A stretch of 64,000 nt of DNA from Paractinoplanes durhamensis (GTDB lineage: Bacteria > Actinomycetota > Actinomycetes > Mycobacteriales > Micromonosporaceae). Position numbers and translations under genes: made by a program. The DNA lies in the NCBI RefSeq assembly GCF_016862175.1, contig NZ_BOML01000052.1:62001-126000 (forward strand). The letters run 5' to 3'. The notes beneath the pieces were generated by a model. It saw only the letters and a list, made by a program, of their open reading frames with translations. It searched no databases and was not told the origin of the DNA. This document shows positions 52,636 to 63,628 of this stretch, piece after piece; positions within the stretch are counted from its first letter, which is position 1, and each line of letters begins with the position of its first letter.

Positions 52636-52674
52636 GGCGGACCGCTCCCATGTGGAGCGGTCCGCCCGTTTTTT
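52636..52674 (+). terminator. Rho-independent terminator after second MMPL gene
   Basis: Perfect 13-bp stem GGCGGACCGCTCC/GGAGCGGTCCGCC with loop CATGT, then CG and six T residues (52669-52674). It starts 11 bp after the MMPL stop. Confidence 0.95.
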
Positions 52675-52745
52675 GTAGGCTTTGTCAGCTGCCGCCGCTG
52701 TTACCTTCCGGTAACGTACGCGGAACAAGAGAGGGTGGCCCCCCG

Positions 52746-53930
52746 ATGCCCCTGGAATCCTCCCTGACCGGCACCGTCGCGGAACTCGTGCAGGAGCTGG
52801 CCACCGACACCGATCTGGTCGACGATGTGGTCGCCTCGGCCCGGGCCAACTTCCCGGAGGTGGCCCGGCTGCCCTGGGCGGAGAGCCGCCGGCACGTGGC
52901 CGCGCTGCTCGCGGCCGGCTTCACCGCGTTCGCCCGGGCGCTGTCCGAGGGCGACTTCGGCCCCGACCTCGACTTCAGCGAGGCGCACCGGTTCGGCGCC
53001 GAGCGGGCCGCGCTCGGCGTGCCGGTGGCCGGCCTGCTGGCCGGGGTGCACGGCGGCCGCAGCCGGCTGCTGGAGATCGCGATCAACCGGGGCCGCGAGG
53101 CCGGCATCCCGTACGACGAGCTGCTCCAGGCCCTGCTGAAGCTGGACCGCTACGGCACCGACCTGGAACGCCACGTGATGGACGGCTACCGGGAGGCCGA
53201 GCGGGACCTCAACCGGGACGACCGGACCGCCCGGATCCGGGTGCTGCGCCGCCTGCTCCTCGACGACGACGGCGGCCCGACCGCCCCCGAGGAGGATCCG
53301 GGCCGGTTCGGGCTGCACGACGGCGGCACCTACCACTGCGTGCTCTCCGACGTGGTCGACCCGGTCCGGGTGCGCGCGCTCGAGCAGGCGTTCGCCCGCT
53401 GCGGCGGGGTGCTGGCCCCGGTCGGTGGCCGGCTCAGCGGCCTCACCCCGCGGCTGCCCGGCAGCCGTGCCCTCGACCCGTCGGTCCTGGTGGTGACCAC
53501 CCCGCCGGTGACCCTCGACCAGGCCCGCGCCGCCTACCGGCTGGGCCGCACCGCCCTGCAGGCGGCCCGCTCCCGGGAGTCCACCGGCATCTGCGACGTG
53601 GTCGAGCTGGCCGGCGAGACCGCCCTGGCCGCCCAGCCGATGCTGGCGGTGTTCCTGAGCGAGGGGCTGCTCGGTGCCCTCTCCCCCGGCGACGACTTCC
53701 ACCGCGAGCTGGTCGGCACCGCCCTCGCCTACCTCGACCACGGCCAGCGGCTCGACCTGACGGCCGGCGCCCTGCACCTGCACCCCAACACGGTCCGCTA
53801 CCGGCTGCGCCGGCTGCAGGACCTGACCGGCTTCGGCACCCCGGCCGAGGGCCTGCCGGTGCTCGACACCGTGCGCTGGTGGTGGGCCCTGCGAACCTGG
53901 TCGCACCGCCCGGCCGACCCGGCCTCGTAA
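52746..53930 (+). CDS. PucR/CdaR-type transcriptional regulator
   Basis: This 394-residue protein starts at ATG 52746. The N-terminal half is helical (AELVQELATDTDLVDDVV, then GVPVAGLLAGVHGG). The C-terminus has the PucR-type HTH LDLTAGALHLHPNTVRYRLRRLQDLTG. This family responds to purine or other metabolites. No adjacent catabolic operon reveals the target. The stop is 1 bp from the convergent GH16 gene. Confidence 0.85.
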   Translation: MPLESSLTGTVAELVQELATDTDLVDDVVASARANFPEVARLPWAESRRHVAALLAAGFTAFARALSEGDFGPDLDFSEAHRFGAERAALGVPVAGLLAGVHGGRSRLLEIAINRGREAGIPYDELLQALLKLDRYGTDLERHVMDGYREAERDLNRDDRTARIRVLRRLLLDDDGGPTAPEEDPGRFGLHDGGTYHCVLSDVVDPVRVRALEQAFARCGGVLAPVGGRLSGLTPRLPGSRALDPSVLVVTTPPVTLDQARAAYRLGRTALQAARSRESTGICDVVELAGETALAAQPMLAVFLSEGLLGALSPGDDFHRELVGTALAYLDHGQRLDLTAGALHLHPNTVRYRLRRLQDLTGFGTPAEGLPVLDTVRWWWALRTWSHRPADPAS

Positions 53931-53931
53931 C

Positions 53932-54804
53932 CTACTTCTTCTTGTACTTCCAGATCTTGATGTAGTCCACGTCCATCACGACCTTCTCCGGGGTCTGCGC
54001 GTTGCGGCACGGGATCGGGTAGCCGCAACCCTGGTCGAGCTGGAGCGCCAGGTGCATCGGGCCCTCGTCGGGCAGCCCGGTGTCGATCATGTCGGCGGTC
54101 ACGTTGAAGTAGGGCTGGCCGTCCAGGAAGAAGGTGACCCGGGAGGGCAGCCATTCGACGCCGACGGTGTGGAACTTCGTGAAGTCGGCCTTCTTGTAGT
54201 CGACGCCGACGTGCGCGTTGTCCTTGCCGTGGTGCAGGTAGGTGCCGCCGCCCTGCCGCTTCGGGTCGATGACCTCCATCATGTCGATCTCGCCGTGCGC
54301 GGGCCAGTCGGCGTTGTCCTCCGGCCAGAGCAGGACCGCGGGTGCGTACCCGGCGCCGGCCTGCACCCGGAACCGCACCTCCCACTTGCCGAACATCTGC
54401 TCGCGGAAGTAGCCGAGGCCGGCCCCGACGTCCTTGCCGGCCTTCTGGCTCACGCCACCGGAGAGGTGCAGCATCCCGCCCGACACCGACACCATGTCCG
54501 AGCTGCGCGGCGGCTTGGAGTCCGGGCTGTCGTAGACGCCCCAGCGGCTGTTCAGCGGGCCGTTGAAGTTTTCCACCACGGCCGGGTCGCCCCAGTTGAC
54601 CTCGGTGCCCGGCTTGGGGCTGACCGAGGTGGCCGGGCCGCTGGCCTTCGTGCCGGGCTTCGACTGCCCGGGCGAGACACTGCCCGCGATCCACTCACTG
54701 GACGGGGACGCATCCGGCCCGTCGCCCGCCTCGGTCCCCCGACATGCCGCGGTCGCGCACACCAGGGCAAGCCCCACGCCGATCGCGGCCAACCGCTTGA
54801 GCAA
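53932..54804 (-). CDS. GH16-family secreted lipoprotein
   Basis: Start chosen at TTG 54804, behind GGGAGGGG. This gives a 290-residue lipoprotein with basic start LLKRLAA and lipobox ATAAC (Cys about 21). A Ser/Pro/Thr linker leads to a GH16 fold: MVSVSGGMLHLSGG, GKWEVRFRVQAGAGYAPAVL, catalytic GEIDMMEV (E-x-D-x-x-E), and FHTVGVEWLPSRVTFFLDG. A CGYPIPC pair near the end may be a disulfide. GH16 enzymes cut beta-1,3/1,4-glucans or galactans; the sugar here is unknown. It is a paralogue of the next gene. Confidence 0.85.
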   Translation of the reverse strand: MLKRLAAIGVGLALVCATAACRGTEAGDGPDASPSSEWIAGSVSPGQSKPGTKASGPATSVSPKPGTEVNWGDPAVVENFNGPLNSRWGVYDSPDSKPPRSSDMVSVSGGMLHLSGGVSQKAGKDVGAGLGYFREQMFGKWEVRFRVQAGAGYAPAVLLWPEDNADWPAHGEIDMMEVIDPKRQGGGTYLHHGKDNAHVGVDYKKADFTKFHTVGVEWLPSRVTFFLDGQPYFNVTADMIDTGLPDEGPMHLALQLDQGCGYPIPCRNAQTPEKVVMDVDYIKIWKYKKK

Positions 54805-54919
54805 AACCCCTCCCGGAGGACGAATACCGTTCAGGTCCCCGTGCACCGTAGGTGATCCGGCGCACGTTGCCAACTATCTGACGACACCCGGGACTCGTGT
54901 TGGTCAACAAACCTAAGAT

Positions 54920-54952
54920 TACGACCTGCGGTCCAAGGGACCGCAGGTCGTA
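54920..54952. terminator. 15-bp perfect hairpin between tandem GH16 genes
   Basis: TACGACCTGCGGTCC and GGACCGCAGGTCGTA with a 3-nt loop, 17 bp beyond the stop of the upstream GH16 gene (minus strand). There is little U-run, so an actinomycete-type stem-only terminator is likely. Confidence 0.75.
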
Positions 54953-54969
54953 GGTCTCTGGCCGACGTG

Positions 54970-55908
54970 TCAGGGCGCCTGATAGACCCGCACCCAGTCG
55001 ACGTCCATAACGACCCGGGAGGGGGTTGACCCGTTACGGCAGGCGATGTATCCGCCGCAGCCCTGGTCGAGCTGCATCGCCAAATTCATCGCCGACTCGG
55101 TGGGCAGCCCGGTCTCGATCTGCGACGGGGTCACGTTGAAGAATTTCTTGCCGTCGAGGTAATAGGTCACCCGGGTGGGCAGCCACTCGACCGCGACGGT
55201 GTGGAACTCGGTGAAGTCGGCCTTGGTGGCGTCCAGGCCGACCTGGTGGTTGGCGCTGCCGTGGTGCAGGAACGTGCCGAACGTGCTGCGGTCGCTGGCC
55301 ACCACCTCGGCCAGGTCGATCTCGCCGACGGTCGGCCAGTCCTCGTTGTTCTGCGGCCAGAGCAGCACGAACGCGCCGTAACCGGCACCGGCCTGGGCTC
55401 GGAAGCGGACCTCCCACCGGCCGTACTTCTGCGCCTTCAGGTACATCACGCCGCCGCCGACGTCCTTGCCGACGCGCGAGTTCACCCCGCCGGCGATGTG
55501 CAGCATCCCGTTCGAGACCGACACCATGTCGCCGCTGCGGGGCGGGGTGCCGTTCGGGCTGTCGTAGGTGCCCCACTGGGCGGGCAGCGAGCTGCCGTTG
55601 AAGTCCTGCACCATGACCGGGCTCCCCCAGCCGGCCGGGTTGGCCGGCTTGGCCGCCGTGGTGGCGGTCGCGGCCTTGGGTGCGGTGGTGCTGGTGGTGT
55701 AAGCGGCCGCACCGAGCTTCTGCTGCGGCGACGCGCTCACCGATGGCACGCCGGACCCGGAAACTGCGGGCGCCGGGGCGATGCCGATGGTTGGTACGGA
55801 CGTGCTCGGCGTGGTCAGGGCGAGTTCGTCCCGCGCGTCCGACCCGCACGCCGCAGTGGCGCACAGGAGGACGAGCCCCACACCGGTCGCGGTAATCCGC
55901 TTTAACAA
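54970..55908 (-). CDS. GH16-family secreted lipoprotein, paralogue
   Basis: Start chosen at TTG 55908 behind GGAGGAG, matching the start of the neighbour (LLKR in both). The 312-residue product has lipobox ATAAC (Cys about 21). A longer Ala/Thr/Pro linker is followed by the same GH16 core: MVSVSNGMLHIAGG, GRWEVRFRAQAGAGYGAFVLLWP, catalytic GEIDLAEV, and FHTVAVEWLPTRVTYYLDG. The closing CGGYIAC pair is also kept. The two genes arose by duplication; hairpin-separated, each probably has its own promoter. Confidence 0.85.
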   Translation of the reverse strand: MLKRITATGVGLVLLCATAACGSDARDELALTTPSTSVPTIGIAPAPAVSGSGVPSVSASPQQKLGAAAYTTSTTAPKAATATTAAKPANPAGWGSPVMVQDFNGSSLPAQWGTYDSPNGTPPRSGDMVSVSNGMLHIAGGVNSRVGKDVGGGVMYLKAQKYGRWEVRFRAQAGAGYGAFVLLWPQNNEDWPTVGEIDLAEVVASDRSTFGTFLHHGSANHQVGLDATKADFTEFHTVAVEWLPTRVTYYLDGKKFFNVTPSQIETGLPTESAMNLAMQLDQGCGGYIACRNGSTPSRVVMDVDWVRVYQAP

Positions 55909-56060
55909 AACTCCTCCAGACGTACGACGACCGGGCACGCCTTGCCATGTTTCCGCTGATCTTCAGCATGCGGGACCGGCGGAACGGCTCTGGATTACGA
56001 CCCAGCGGTGGAGGTGGGCCGCCCGGACGTAACAAAATCTCGCGCTGCGTGATCAGGCGA

Positions 56061-58094
<2,034 letters not shown>

Positions 58095-58144
58095 GAACGC
58101 AAAGGTAGCGCCGATGTATGACGGGAATCCGCCCCCGTAACGAA

Positions 58145-58186
58145 GATCTCCGGGCACCCCACCACCGTTGGGGGCACCCGGAGATC
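58145..58186. terminator. Long hairpin after the tri-repeat protein gene
   Basis: GATCTCCGGG (58145-58154) and CCCGGAGATC (58177-58186) are perfect 10-bp arms; inner CACCCC/GGGG pairs extend the stem. It begins 15 bp past the stop of the minus-strand gene at 58201. Confidence 0.75.
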
Positions 58187-58200
58187 CGTTCAGGAGCGGG

Positions 58201-59358
58201 TTACTTCTGCAGGGCGCAGGTCTTGAGGCCCTCGGCGTTCAGGTTCGGCTTGGCCGCGTTGCGGCCGATCGCGGTCTCGATCCGGTTGATGGTCGAGAAC
58301 CGCTTGTCGGCCAGCGGGCCGAGGATCGCGTTCTGCACGAAGGCGTCGCCGCCCTGGCCGACCGAGCTGACCAGCCGCTTGTTGGCCTCGGCGATCTGGG
58401 TGCTGAGCAGCTCGAGGTTGCGCTGCACCTCGGCGGCGGCCTGGGCCGGGACCGCGACGTTCACGTTCACGGCCGGGCAGACGATGGTGCCGGCGGCGGC
58501 CGCGACGGCGGCGGCGTCCTGCACCTGCACCGCGGTGCCCTGCGCGGCACCGGCGCTGCTGCTCACCGAGCAGGTCTTGAGGCCCTCGGCGTTCAGATCC
58601 GGCTTGACCGCCCGGCGGCCGATCGCGGTCTCGATCCGGTTGATCGTGGCGAACCGCTTGTCGGCCAGCGGGCCGAGGATCGCGTTCTGCACGAAGGCGT
58701 CGCCGCCCTGGCCGACCGAGGTCTCCAGGCGCTTCTGCGCCTCGGTGATCTGGGTGTTGAGCAGCTCCAGGTTGCGCTGCACCTCGGCGGCGGCCGACTC
58801 CGGCACCGCCACGTTCACGGTGACCTGCGGGCAGCTGATGTTGCCGACTGCGGAGGCCGCGCCCGATCCGTTGCCGGCCGCGTTGCCGCCGGCCGCGGCC
58901 GTGGGCACCTCGACCGGCTGGGCGGCCGACGCGCCGCCGGCCTGGTTCAGGGTGCAGGTCTTGAGGCCTTCGGCGTTCAGGTCCGGCTTGGCGGCGTTGC
59001 GGCCGATCGCCGTCTCCATCCGGTTGATGGTGGCGAACCGCTTGTCGGCCAGCGGGCCGAGGATCGCGTTCTGGATGAAGGCGTCGCCGCCCTGGCCGAC
59101 CGTGTTCTTCAGCCGGGTGTTGGCCTCGTTGATCTGGGTGTTGAGCAGCTGGAGGTTGCTCGCCACCTCGGCCTGCGCCTGAGCCGGTACGGCCACGCCG
59201 ATCTTGACGGCGGGACAGTTGACCGTCGGGACGGCCTCGGCGGCGGAGGCGACACCGAGACCGACACCCGCGATGACGACCGCAACCCCGGCCACGGCAC
59301 CGATCTGCCAGCGGCGCGCGTTACTGGTGGGTTTCTTGTACGACCGGGACCTGTACAT
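58201..59358 (-). CDS. Secreted protein of three near-identical 88-residue modules
   Basis: This 385-residue protein starts at ATG 59358. A hydrophobic segment (residues 19-40) with basic residues before it acts as signal or anchor. Three modules follow, each opening with a Cys and closing with a Cys: C48-C135, C176-C263 and C294-C381, always 87 residues apart. Each holds the core VGQGGDAF-x-QNAILGPLADKRF and ends LNAEGLKTC. The first part of each (NLxLLxTQIxEAxxRL) looks helical. Modules are joined by Ala/Gly/Val-rich linkers of about 30-40 residues. The single Cys pair per module suggests one disulfide each. I do not recognise the family. It may be a surface adhesin or structural protein; no enzyme motif is seen. 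Confidence 0.85.
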   Translation of the reverse strand: MYRSRSYKKPTSNARRWQIGAVAGVAVVIAGVGLGVASAAEAVPTVNCPAVKIGVAVPAQAQAEVASNLQLLNTQINEANTRLKNTVGQGGDAFIQNAILGPLADKRFATINRMETAIGRNAAKPDLNAEGLKTCTLNQAGGASAAQPVEVPTAAAGGNAAGNGSGAASAVGNISCPQVTVNVAVPESAAAEVQRNLELLNTQITEAQKRLETSVGQGGDAFVQNAILGPLADKRFATINRIETAIGRRAVKPDLNAEGLKTCSVSSSAGAAQGTAVQVQDAAAVAAAAGTIVCPAVNVNVAVPAQAAAEVQRNLELLSTQIAEANKRLVSSVGQGGDAFVQNAILGPLADKRFSTINRIETAIGRNAAKPNLNAEGLKTCALQK

Positions 59359-59411
59359 TGGAACCTGCGCCTTCCCCTATGCCTGAACCATTTGGCTTCG
59401 GCTGGCAATAC

Positions 59412-59461
59412 GGGAGCGCTCCCATGGACGGATCAACGCTTAAGAATAAATTTATCCGTCC
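59412..59461. promoter_or_regulatory. Palindrome and hairpin between AldO-like and tri-repeat genes
   Basis: GGGAGCGCTCCC (59412-59423) is a perfect 12-bp palindrome 54 bp upstream of the tri-repeat gene. GGACGGAT (59426-59433) pairs with ATCCGTCC (59454-59461) across an AT-rich loop just after the oxidase stop, possibly its terminator. Confidence 0.45.
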
Positions 59462-59475
59462 AGGTTGTTACCGGT

Positions 59476-60723
59476 TTACTGGACACCACCCAGCACCATG
59501 TCCAACCAGGGATTACGGAACGTTCCGGCCGGGTCGTAGCGGCTGACGAGTTCCCGGAAATCGCCGAACTTCGCATACTCCGCCGCCAGCGTCGCCGGGC
59601 CGGTGGTGAAGACCTTGCCCCAGTGCGGGCGCGGGTGCAGCGGCGCGAGCCGCTCCTCGACCTCGGCCACCACCGGCATCACCGCGTCGGTGTCGGCGAT
59701 CCAGGTGAAGTGCAGCGCGACGCTGTCCCGGTGGTAGTTCGGGCTCAGCCACAGCTCGTCGGCCGCGATCGCGCGGACCTCGCAGACCTGCAGCACCGGC
59801 GCCACCCGCTCGCGGACGGCCGCCACCGCGTCCAGCGCGGCCAGCGCGTCCCCGGCCGCCACGTGCCACTCGGACTGGAGCTCGGCGCCGGCGCTCGGGG
59901 TGAACTCCATCCGGAAGTGCGGCAGCCGGGTGTGCCAGGGGCCCATCTCGCCGGACTGGTCGGTGCTGTTGGCGGGCGGCATGCCGGGCACCGGGTGGCG
60001 CGGCCCGTCGGCCCGGTGCGCCCCGAACCATTCCCCCTCCAGCTGGGAAGCGCGCTTGAGCCAGCCCATGTTGGCGTCGAGCGACGTCCAGTCGGTGAAC
60101 AGGCTGACGCTGTAGCCGTCGGCCAGCATCTCCGGCAGGCTCGCCTCGATCGAGGCGCGCGGCACCGTGTCGTACACGTACTGGCGCAGCTCGAAGGTGG
60201 GCACCACGTCGAGGGTGAGCGCGGTGACGATGCCCGGCGCGCCCAGCCCGACGACCGCGCCGAGCAGGTCAGGGTCCTTGCGGGTCAGGGTCACCGGCCG
60301 GCCGGTGCCGTCGATCAGCTCCAGCGACGAGACGGTGGTGGCCAGGTTGGCGTTGCGCACGCCGGAGCCGTGGGTGGCGGTGGCGACCGCCCCGGCCACC
60401 GAGATGTGCGGCAGCGACGCCATGTTCCGCAGGGCCAGGCCCTCCTCGTGCAGGCGCACCGCCAGCTCGCCGTAGCGGATGCCGCCGTCGACCCGGACCG
60501 ACCGGCGGTCCGGCGCGATCTCCACGATCCGCGGCAGGTCGGCCAGCGAGATCAGGTCGCCGTCGGTGTCGGCCATCCGGTTGAACGAGTGGCCACTGCC
60601 CAGCACCCGTAGCGGTCCCCCGGCCGCAACCAGCTCCTGGATCTGATCGACGTTCGTCGGGCGATGCAACCGCCTCGCACCGAAAACGATATTGCCGGCC
60701 CAGTTCGTCACACGCTCACTCAT
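59476..60723 (-). CDS. aldO: Alditol oxidase (AldO/xylitol oxidase type)
   Basis: This 415-residue protein starts at ATG 60723. It follows the Streptomyces AldO pattern closely: VTNWAGNI at the front, GSGHSFN (42-48, H45 the expected covalent FAD site), NMASLPHISVAGAVATATHGSG, AYSVSLFTDW-like GYSVSLFTDWTS, HPVPGMPPANSTDQ, LPHFRMEFTPSAGAELQSE and RPHWGKVF. The enzyme oxidises polyols such as xylitol or glycerol at C1 with oxygen, giving the aldose and hydrogen peroxide. It lies alone on the minus strand, divergent from the protease gene by 64 bp. Confidence 0.9.
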   Translation of the reverse strand: MSERVTNWAGNIVFGARRLHRPTNVDQIQELVAAGGPLRVLGSGHSFNRMADTDGDLISLADLPRIVEIAPDRRSVRVDGGIRYGELAVRLHEEGLALRNMASLPHISVAGAVATATHGSGVRNANLATTVSSLELIDGTGRPVTLTRKDPDLLGAVVGLGAPGIVTALTLDVVPTFELRQYVYDTVPRASIEASLPEMLADGYSVSLFTDWTSLDANMGWLKRASQLEGEWFGAHRADGPRHPVPGMPPANSTDQSGEMGPWHTRLPHFRMEFTPSAGAELQSEWHVAAGDALAALDAVAAVRERVAPVLQVCEVRAIAADELWLSPNYHRDSVALHFTWIADTDAVMPVVAEVEERLAPLHPRPHWGKVFTTGPATLAAEYAKFGDFRELVSRYDPAGTFRNPWLDMVLGGVQ

Positions 60724-60787
60724 CGTCCCAGCTTATGGCCCCGGTTTCCGGTTGGAAAAGATCTTGAGTAACCCGACCGGCCCGCCG

Positions 60788-63613
60788 ATGTTCCCCGCTG
60801 TGAAGTATCGACTCCCTGCCGCGGCCACCGCGGTCATCGCCGCCGCTTCGCTCGGCCTGTCCGCAACCGCCACCCCGGTCCTCGCCGCCACGAAGACCTC
60901 GACCAGCACCGCGACCGAGCTGATCATCGGCCTGCGTTCTGCGGCACAAGCCACCGCCACCGTCCGCAAGCTCGACGCCGACCCGGACGTACGCGTCCTG
61001 GCCAGCGACGCCGCGCCCGAGCTGAAGGCCGTCACCGTGGCCGTGCCCGCCGACCAGGCGGCCGACGCGATGGCCGAGCTGAGGGCGAACCCGGACGTCG
61101 CCTACGTCGAGCCGAACGCGGTCGTCCAGGCCGACGTGATCTCGCCGAACGACCCGCTCTACAGCAAGCAGTGGGGTCTGACCACGGCGAAGGTGCCGCC
61201 CGCCTGGAACGTCACCACCGGTTCGAGCGTGGTCGTCGCGGTCGTCGACACCGGCGTGACCAGCGTCAGCGACATCGCCGGCCGGGTCCTGTCCGGCTAC
61301 GACTTCGTCAACAACGACGCCGACCCGAGCGACGACGAGGGCCACGGCACGATGGTGTCCAGCGTGATCGCGGCGACCGGGAACAACGCGACCGGCGGCG
61401 CCGGCGTGTGCTGGAAGTGCCAGATCCTGCCGGTCAAGGTGCTCGGCGCGGACGGCAGCGGTACGCACGACAACATCGCCAAGGGAATCGTCTACGCCGT
61501 CGACCACGGCGCCCAGATCATCAACATGTCGCTCGGCGGCGCGCAGGACAGCCAGCTGCTGGAGACCGCGGTCACGTACGCCGACGACCACGGCGTCGTC
61601 GTGATCGCCTCGGCCGGTAACGACGGCTCGACCACCCGCGCCTACCCGGCCGCCATCGCGACCACGATCGCGGTGGCCGGCTCGACCCAGACCGACGGCC
61701 GCTACTCGTGGTCGAACTACAACTCCTCGGCCGACCAGTGGGTCGACCTGGCCGCGCCCGGCAGCAACATCGCCGAGGACCAGACCGGCGGCTTCTACTC
61801 GTTCGACGGCACCAGCTCGGCCGCCCCGGTCGTCTCCGGTGTCGCCGCGCTCGCCCTGTCGGCCAACCCGGCCGCCACCGCCGCCGAGGTCCGCTCGGCC
61901 CTGGAGAGCTCGGCCGACGCGGTCGGCTCCTGGGTCGCCAACGGCCGGGTCGACGCCGAGGGCACCATCGCGGCGATCTCCGACAACACCCAGCAGCAGC
62001 CGCTGGTCATCTCGGACGTCGCGGTCAGCCCGAAGTCCCCGGTCAAGGGCACGGTTACCGTCACGCCGACGGTCACCTCGAACGGCGGCACGGTCAAGTC
62101 GGTCAAGATGGCCGTCACCATGCCGCTCGGCAAGACCATCAACGTCACCGCCGCCCGCGCGCCGTGGACGATGGCGTTCAGCAGCATCGGGTCGACCGGC
62201 ACCGCCACCATCGTGGTCACCGCCAGCGACACCGCCGGCAACACCACCACCGCGAGCACCGCCGTCACGGTGGACAACACCCCGCCGTCGGCGACGGTCA
62301 CCATGCCGTCCTACGTCACCGGCGTCACGCCGATCACGCTGGACGCGCCGTCCGACGACACCGCCCGGATGGAGGTCTACGTCCGTGGCGTCAAGGTCGG
62401 CGAGGTCACCACCGACCCCTGGACGTACGAGTGGGACACCACCGCGGTCAGCGGCTCGGCCTCCCTCAAGATCGTGGTCACCGACGTGGCCGGCAACAGC
62501 ACCACCGTCGCCCGCAGCACCGTGGTCGACAACGCCGGGCCGAAGCTGACCTGGAACGGCCCGAACATCGGGGCGAAGACGGCACTGCGCGGCACGGTCG
62601 AGATCAAGGCCGGGGCCACCGACGGGACCGGCGTCGCCGCGGTCGACGTGCTCGACGCCGACGGCAACGTGCTCGGCACCGACACCGCCTCGCCGTACTC
62701 GATCGCGATCGACACCACCCAGTTCAGCGGGGCCACCACGCTGACCCTGCGCGCCACCGACAAGCTCGGCCTGATCAGCACGCTCGACAAGACGCTGCTG
62801 CTGGACAACCTCGCGCCGGTCGTCGGCGCGGTCTCGACCAGCCCGGTGGCGCCGGCCCGTGGCCTCATCGCGATCACCCCGGACATCACCGACGACACCG
62901 GCATCAAGACCGCGAAGGTGGTCCTGGCCCTGCCGACCGGCCGCAGCGTGCAGCTCACCGCGACGGCCGCGCCGTACACGGTGAAGTGGGTCAGCACCGG
63001 CATCACCGGGGAGATCTCGGCGACCGTCACCGCCACCGACTTCGCCGGCAACGTCACCACCGCGACCAGCTCGTTCGCGGTGGACAACACGGCACCGTCG
63101 GCGCTGTGGACGCTGCCGACCTACGTCAACGGGACCCAGACGATCGCGCTGACCAGCCCGTCGGACGACACCGCGAGCATGGAGCTGCTGGTCAAGGGCA
63201 AGTCGGTCGCCCAGACCACCTCGGCCCCGTGGTCGATCGACTGGGACACGACCGGGCTGACCGGCGCGGTCGGGCTGTCGATCAAGACGACCGACACGGC
63301 CGGCAACAGCTTCAGCGTCGCCAAGACGGTCATCGTCGACTACGCCGGCCCGCGCCTCGCGGTCACCTCGAACGCCAAGATCGCGGCGGCGGCCAACACC
63401 CAGATCAAGCTGAGCGTCAGCGACCTGGCCGGCATCGCGTCGGTGGAGATGGTCGACGCCAACGGTCAGACCCTGGCCACCTCCGGCACCGGCCCGTACA
63501 CGCTGACCGTGGACACCAGCGCGATGGCCAAGGGCAACGTCACCTGGACGGTGACGGCGACCGACAAGCTCGGTAACGCCACCACCATCCAGAAGACGTT
63601 CACCATCGCCTGA
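60788..63613 (+). CDS. Secreted subtilisin-like serine protease with six Ig-like domains
   Basis: This 941-residue protein starts at ATG 60788 (GTG at 60800 is also possible). A signal peptide ends near residue 33. An I9-type propeptide (about 40-115) leads to an S8 catalytic domain with D154 (VVDTG), H186 (EGHGTMVSS), N278 (ASAGND) and S343 (GTSSAAP). A CWKC pair (208, 211) may form a disulfide. From residue 410 come six Ig-like domains in two sets of three: A 410-499, B 500-584, C 585-676, then A' 678-769, B' 770-854 and C' 855-941. Most boundaries carry DN-x-x-P. The repeats probably bind substrate or cell wall. Confidence 0.9.
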   Translation: MFPAVKYRLPAAATAVIAAASLGLSATATPVLAATKTSTSTATELIIGLRSAAQATATVRKLDADPDVRVLASDAAPELKAVTVAVPADQAADAMAELRANPDVAYVEPNAVVQADVISPNDPLYSKQWGLTTAKVPPAWNVTTGSSVVVAVVDTGVTSVSDIAGRVLSGYDFVNNDADPSDDEGHGTMVSSVIAATGNNATGGAGVCWKCQILPVKVLGADGSGTHDNIAKGIVYAVDHGAQIINMSLGGAQDSQLLETAVTYADDHGVVVIASAGNDGSTTRAYPAAIATTIAVAGSTQTDGRYSWSNYNSSADQWVDLAAPGSNIAEDQTGGFYSFDGTSSAAPVVSGVAALALSANPAATAAEVRSALESSADAVGSWVANGRVDAEGTIAAISDNTQQQPLVISDVAVSPKSPVKGTVTVTPTVTSNGGTVKSVKMAVTMPLGKTINVTAARAPWTMAFSSIGSTGTATIVVTASDTAGNTTTASTAVTVDNTPPSATVTMPSYVTGVTPITLDAPSDDTARMEVYVRGVKVGEVTTDPWTYEWDTTAVSGSASLKIVVTDVAGNSTTVARSTVVDNAGPKLTWNGPNIGAKTALRGTVEIKAGATDGTGVAAVDVLDADGNVLGTDTASPYSIAIDTTQFSGATTLTLRATDKLGLISTLDKTLLLDNLAPVVGAVSTSPVAPARGLIAITPDITDDTGIKTAKVVLALPTGRSVQLTATAAPYTVKWVSTGITGEISATVTATDFAGNVTTATSSFAVDNTAPSALWTLPTYVNGTQTIALTSPSDDTASMELLVKGKSVAQTTSAPWSIDWDTTGLTGAVGLSIKTTDTAGNSFSVAKTVIVDYAGPRLAVTSNAKIAAAANTQIKLSVSDLAGIASVEMVDANGQTLATSGTGPYTLTVDTSAMAKGNVTWTVTATDKLGNATTIQKTFTIA

Positions 63614-63628
63614 CGTACGCCAAGGAAC

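Noticed and set aside
59466..59479. TGTTACCGGTTTAC, similar to the galactan operator
   Set aside because: It differs from the 19-bp site at several positions, lies over the stop of the alditol oxidase gene, and is in no promoter.
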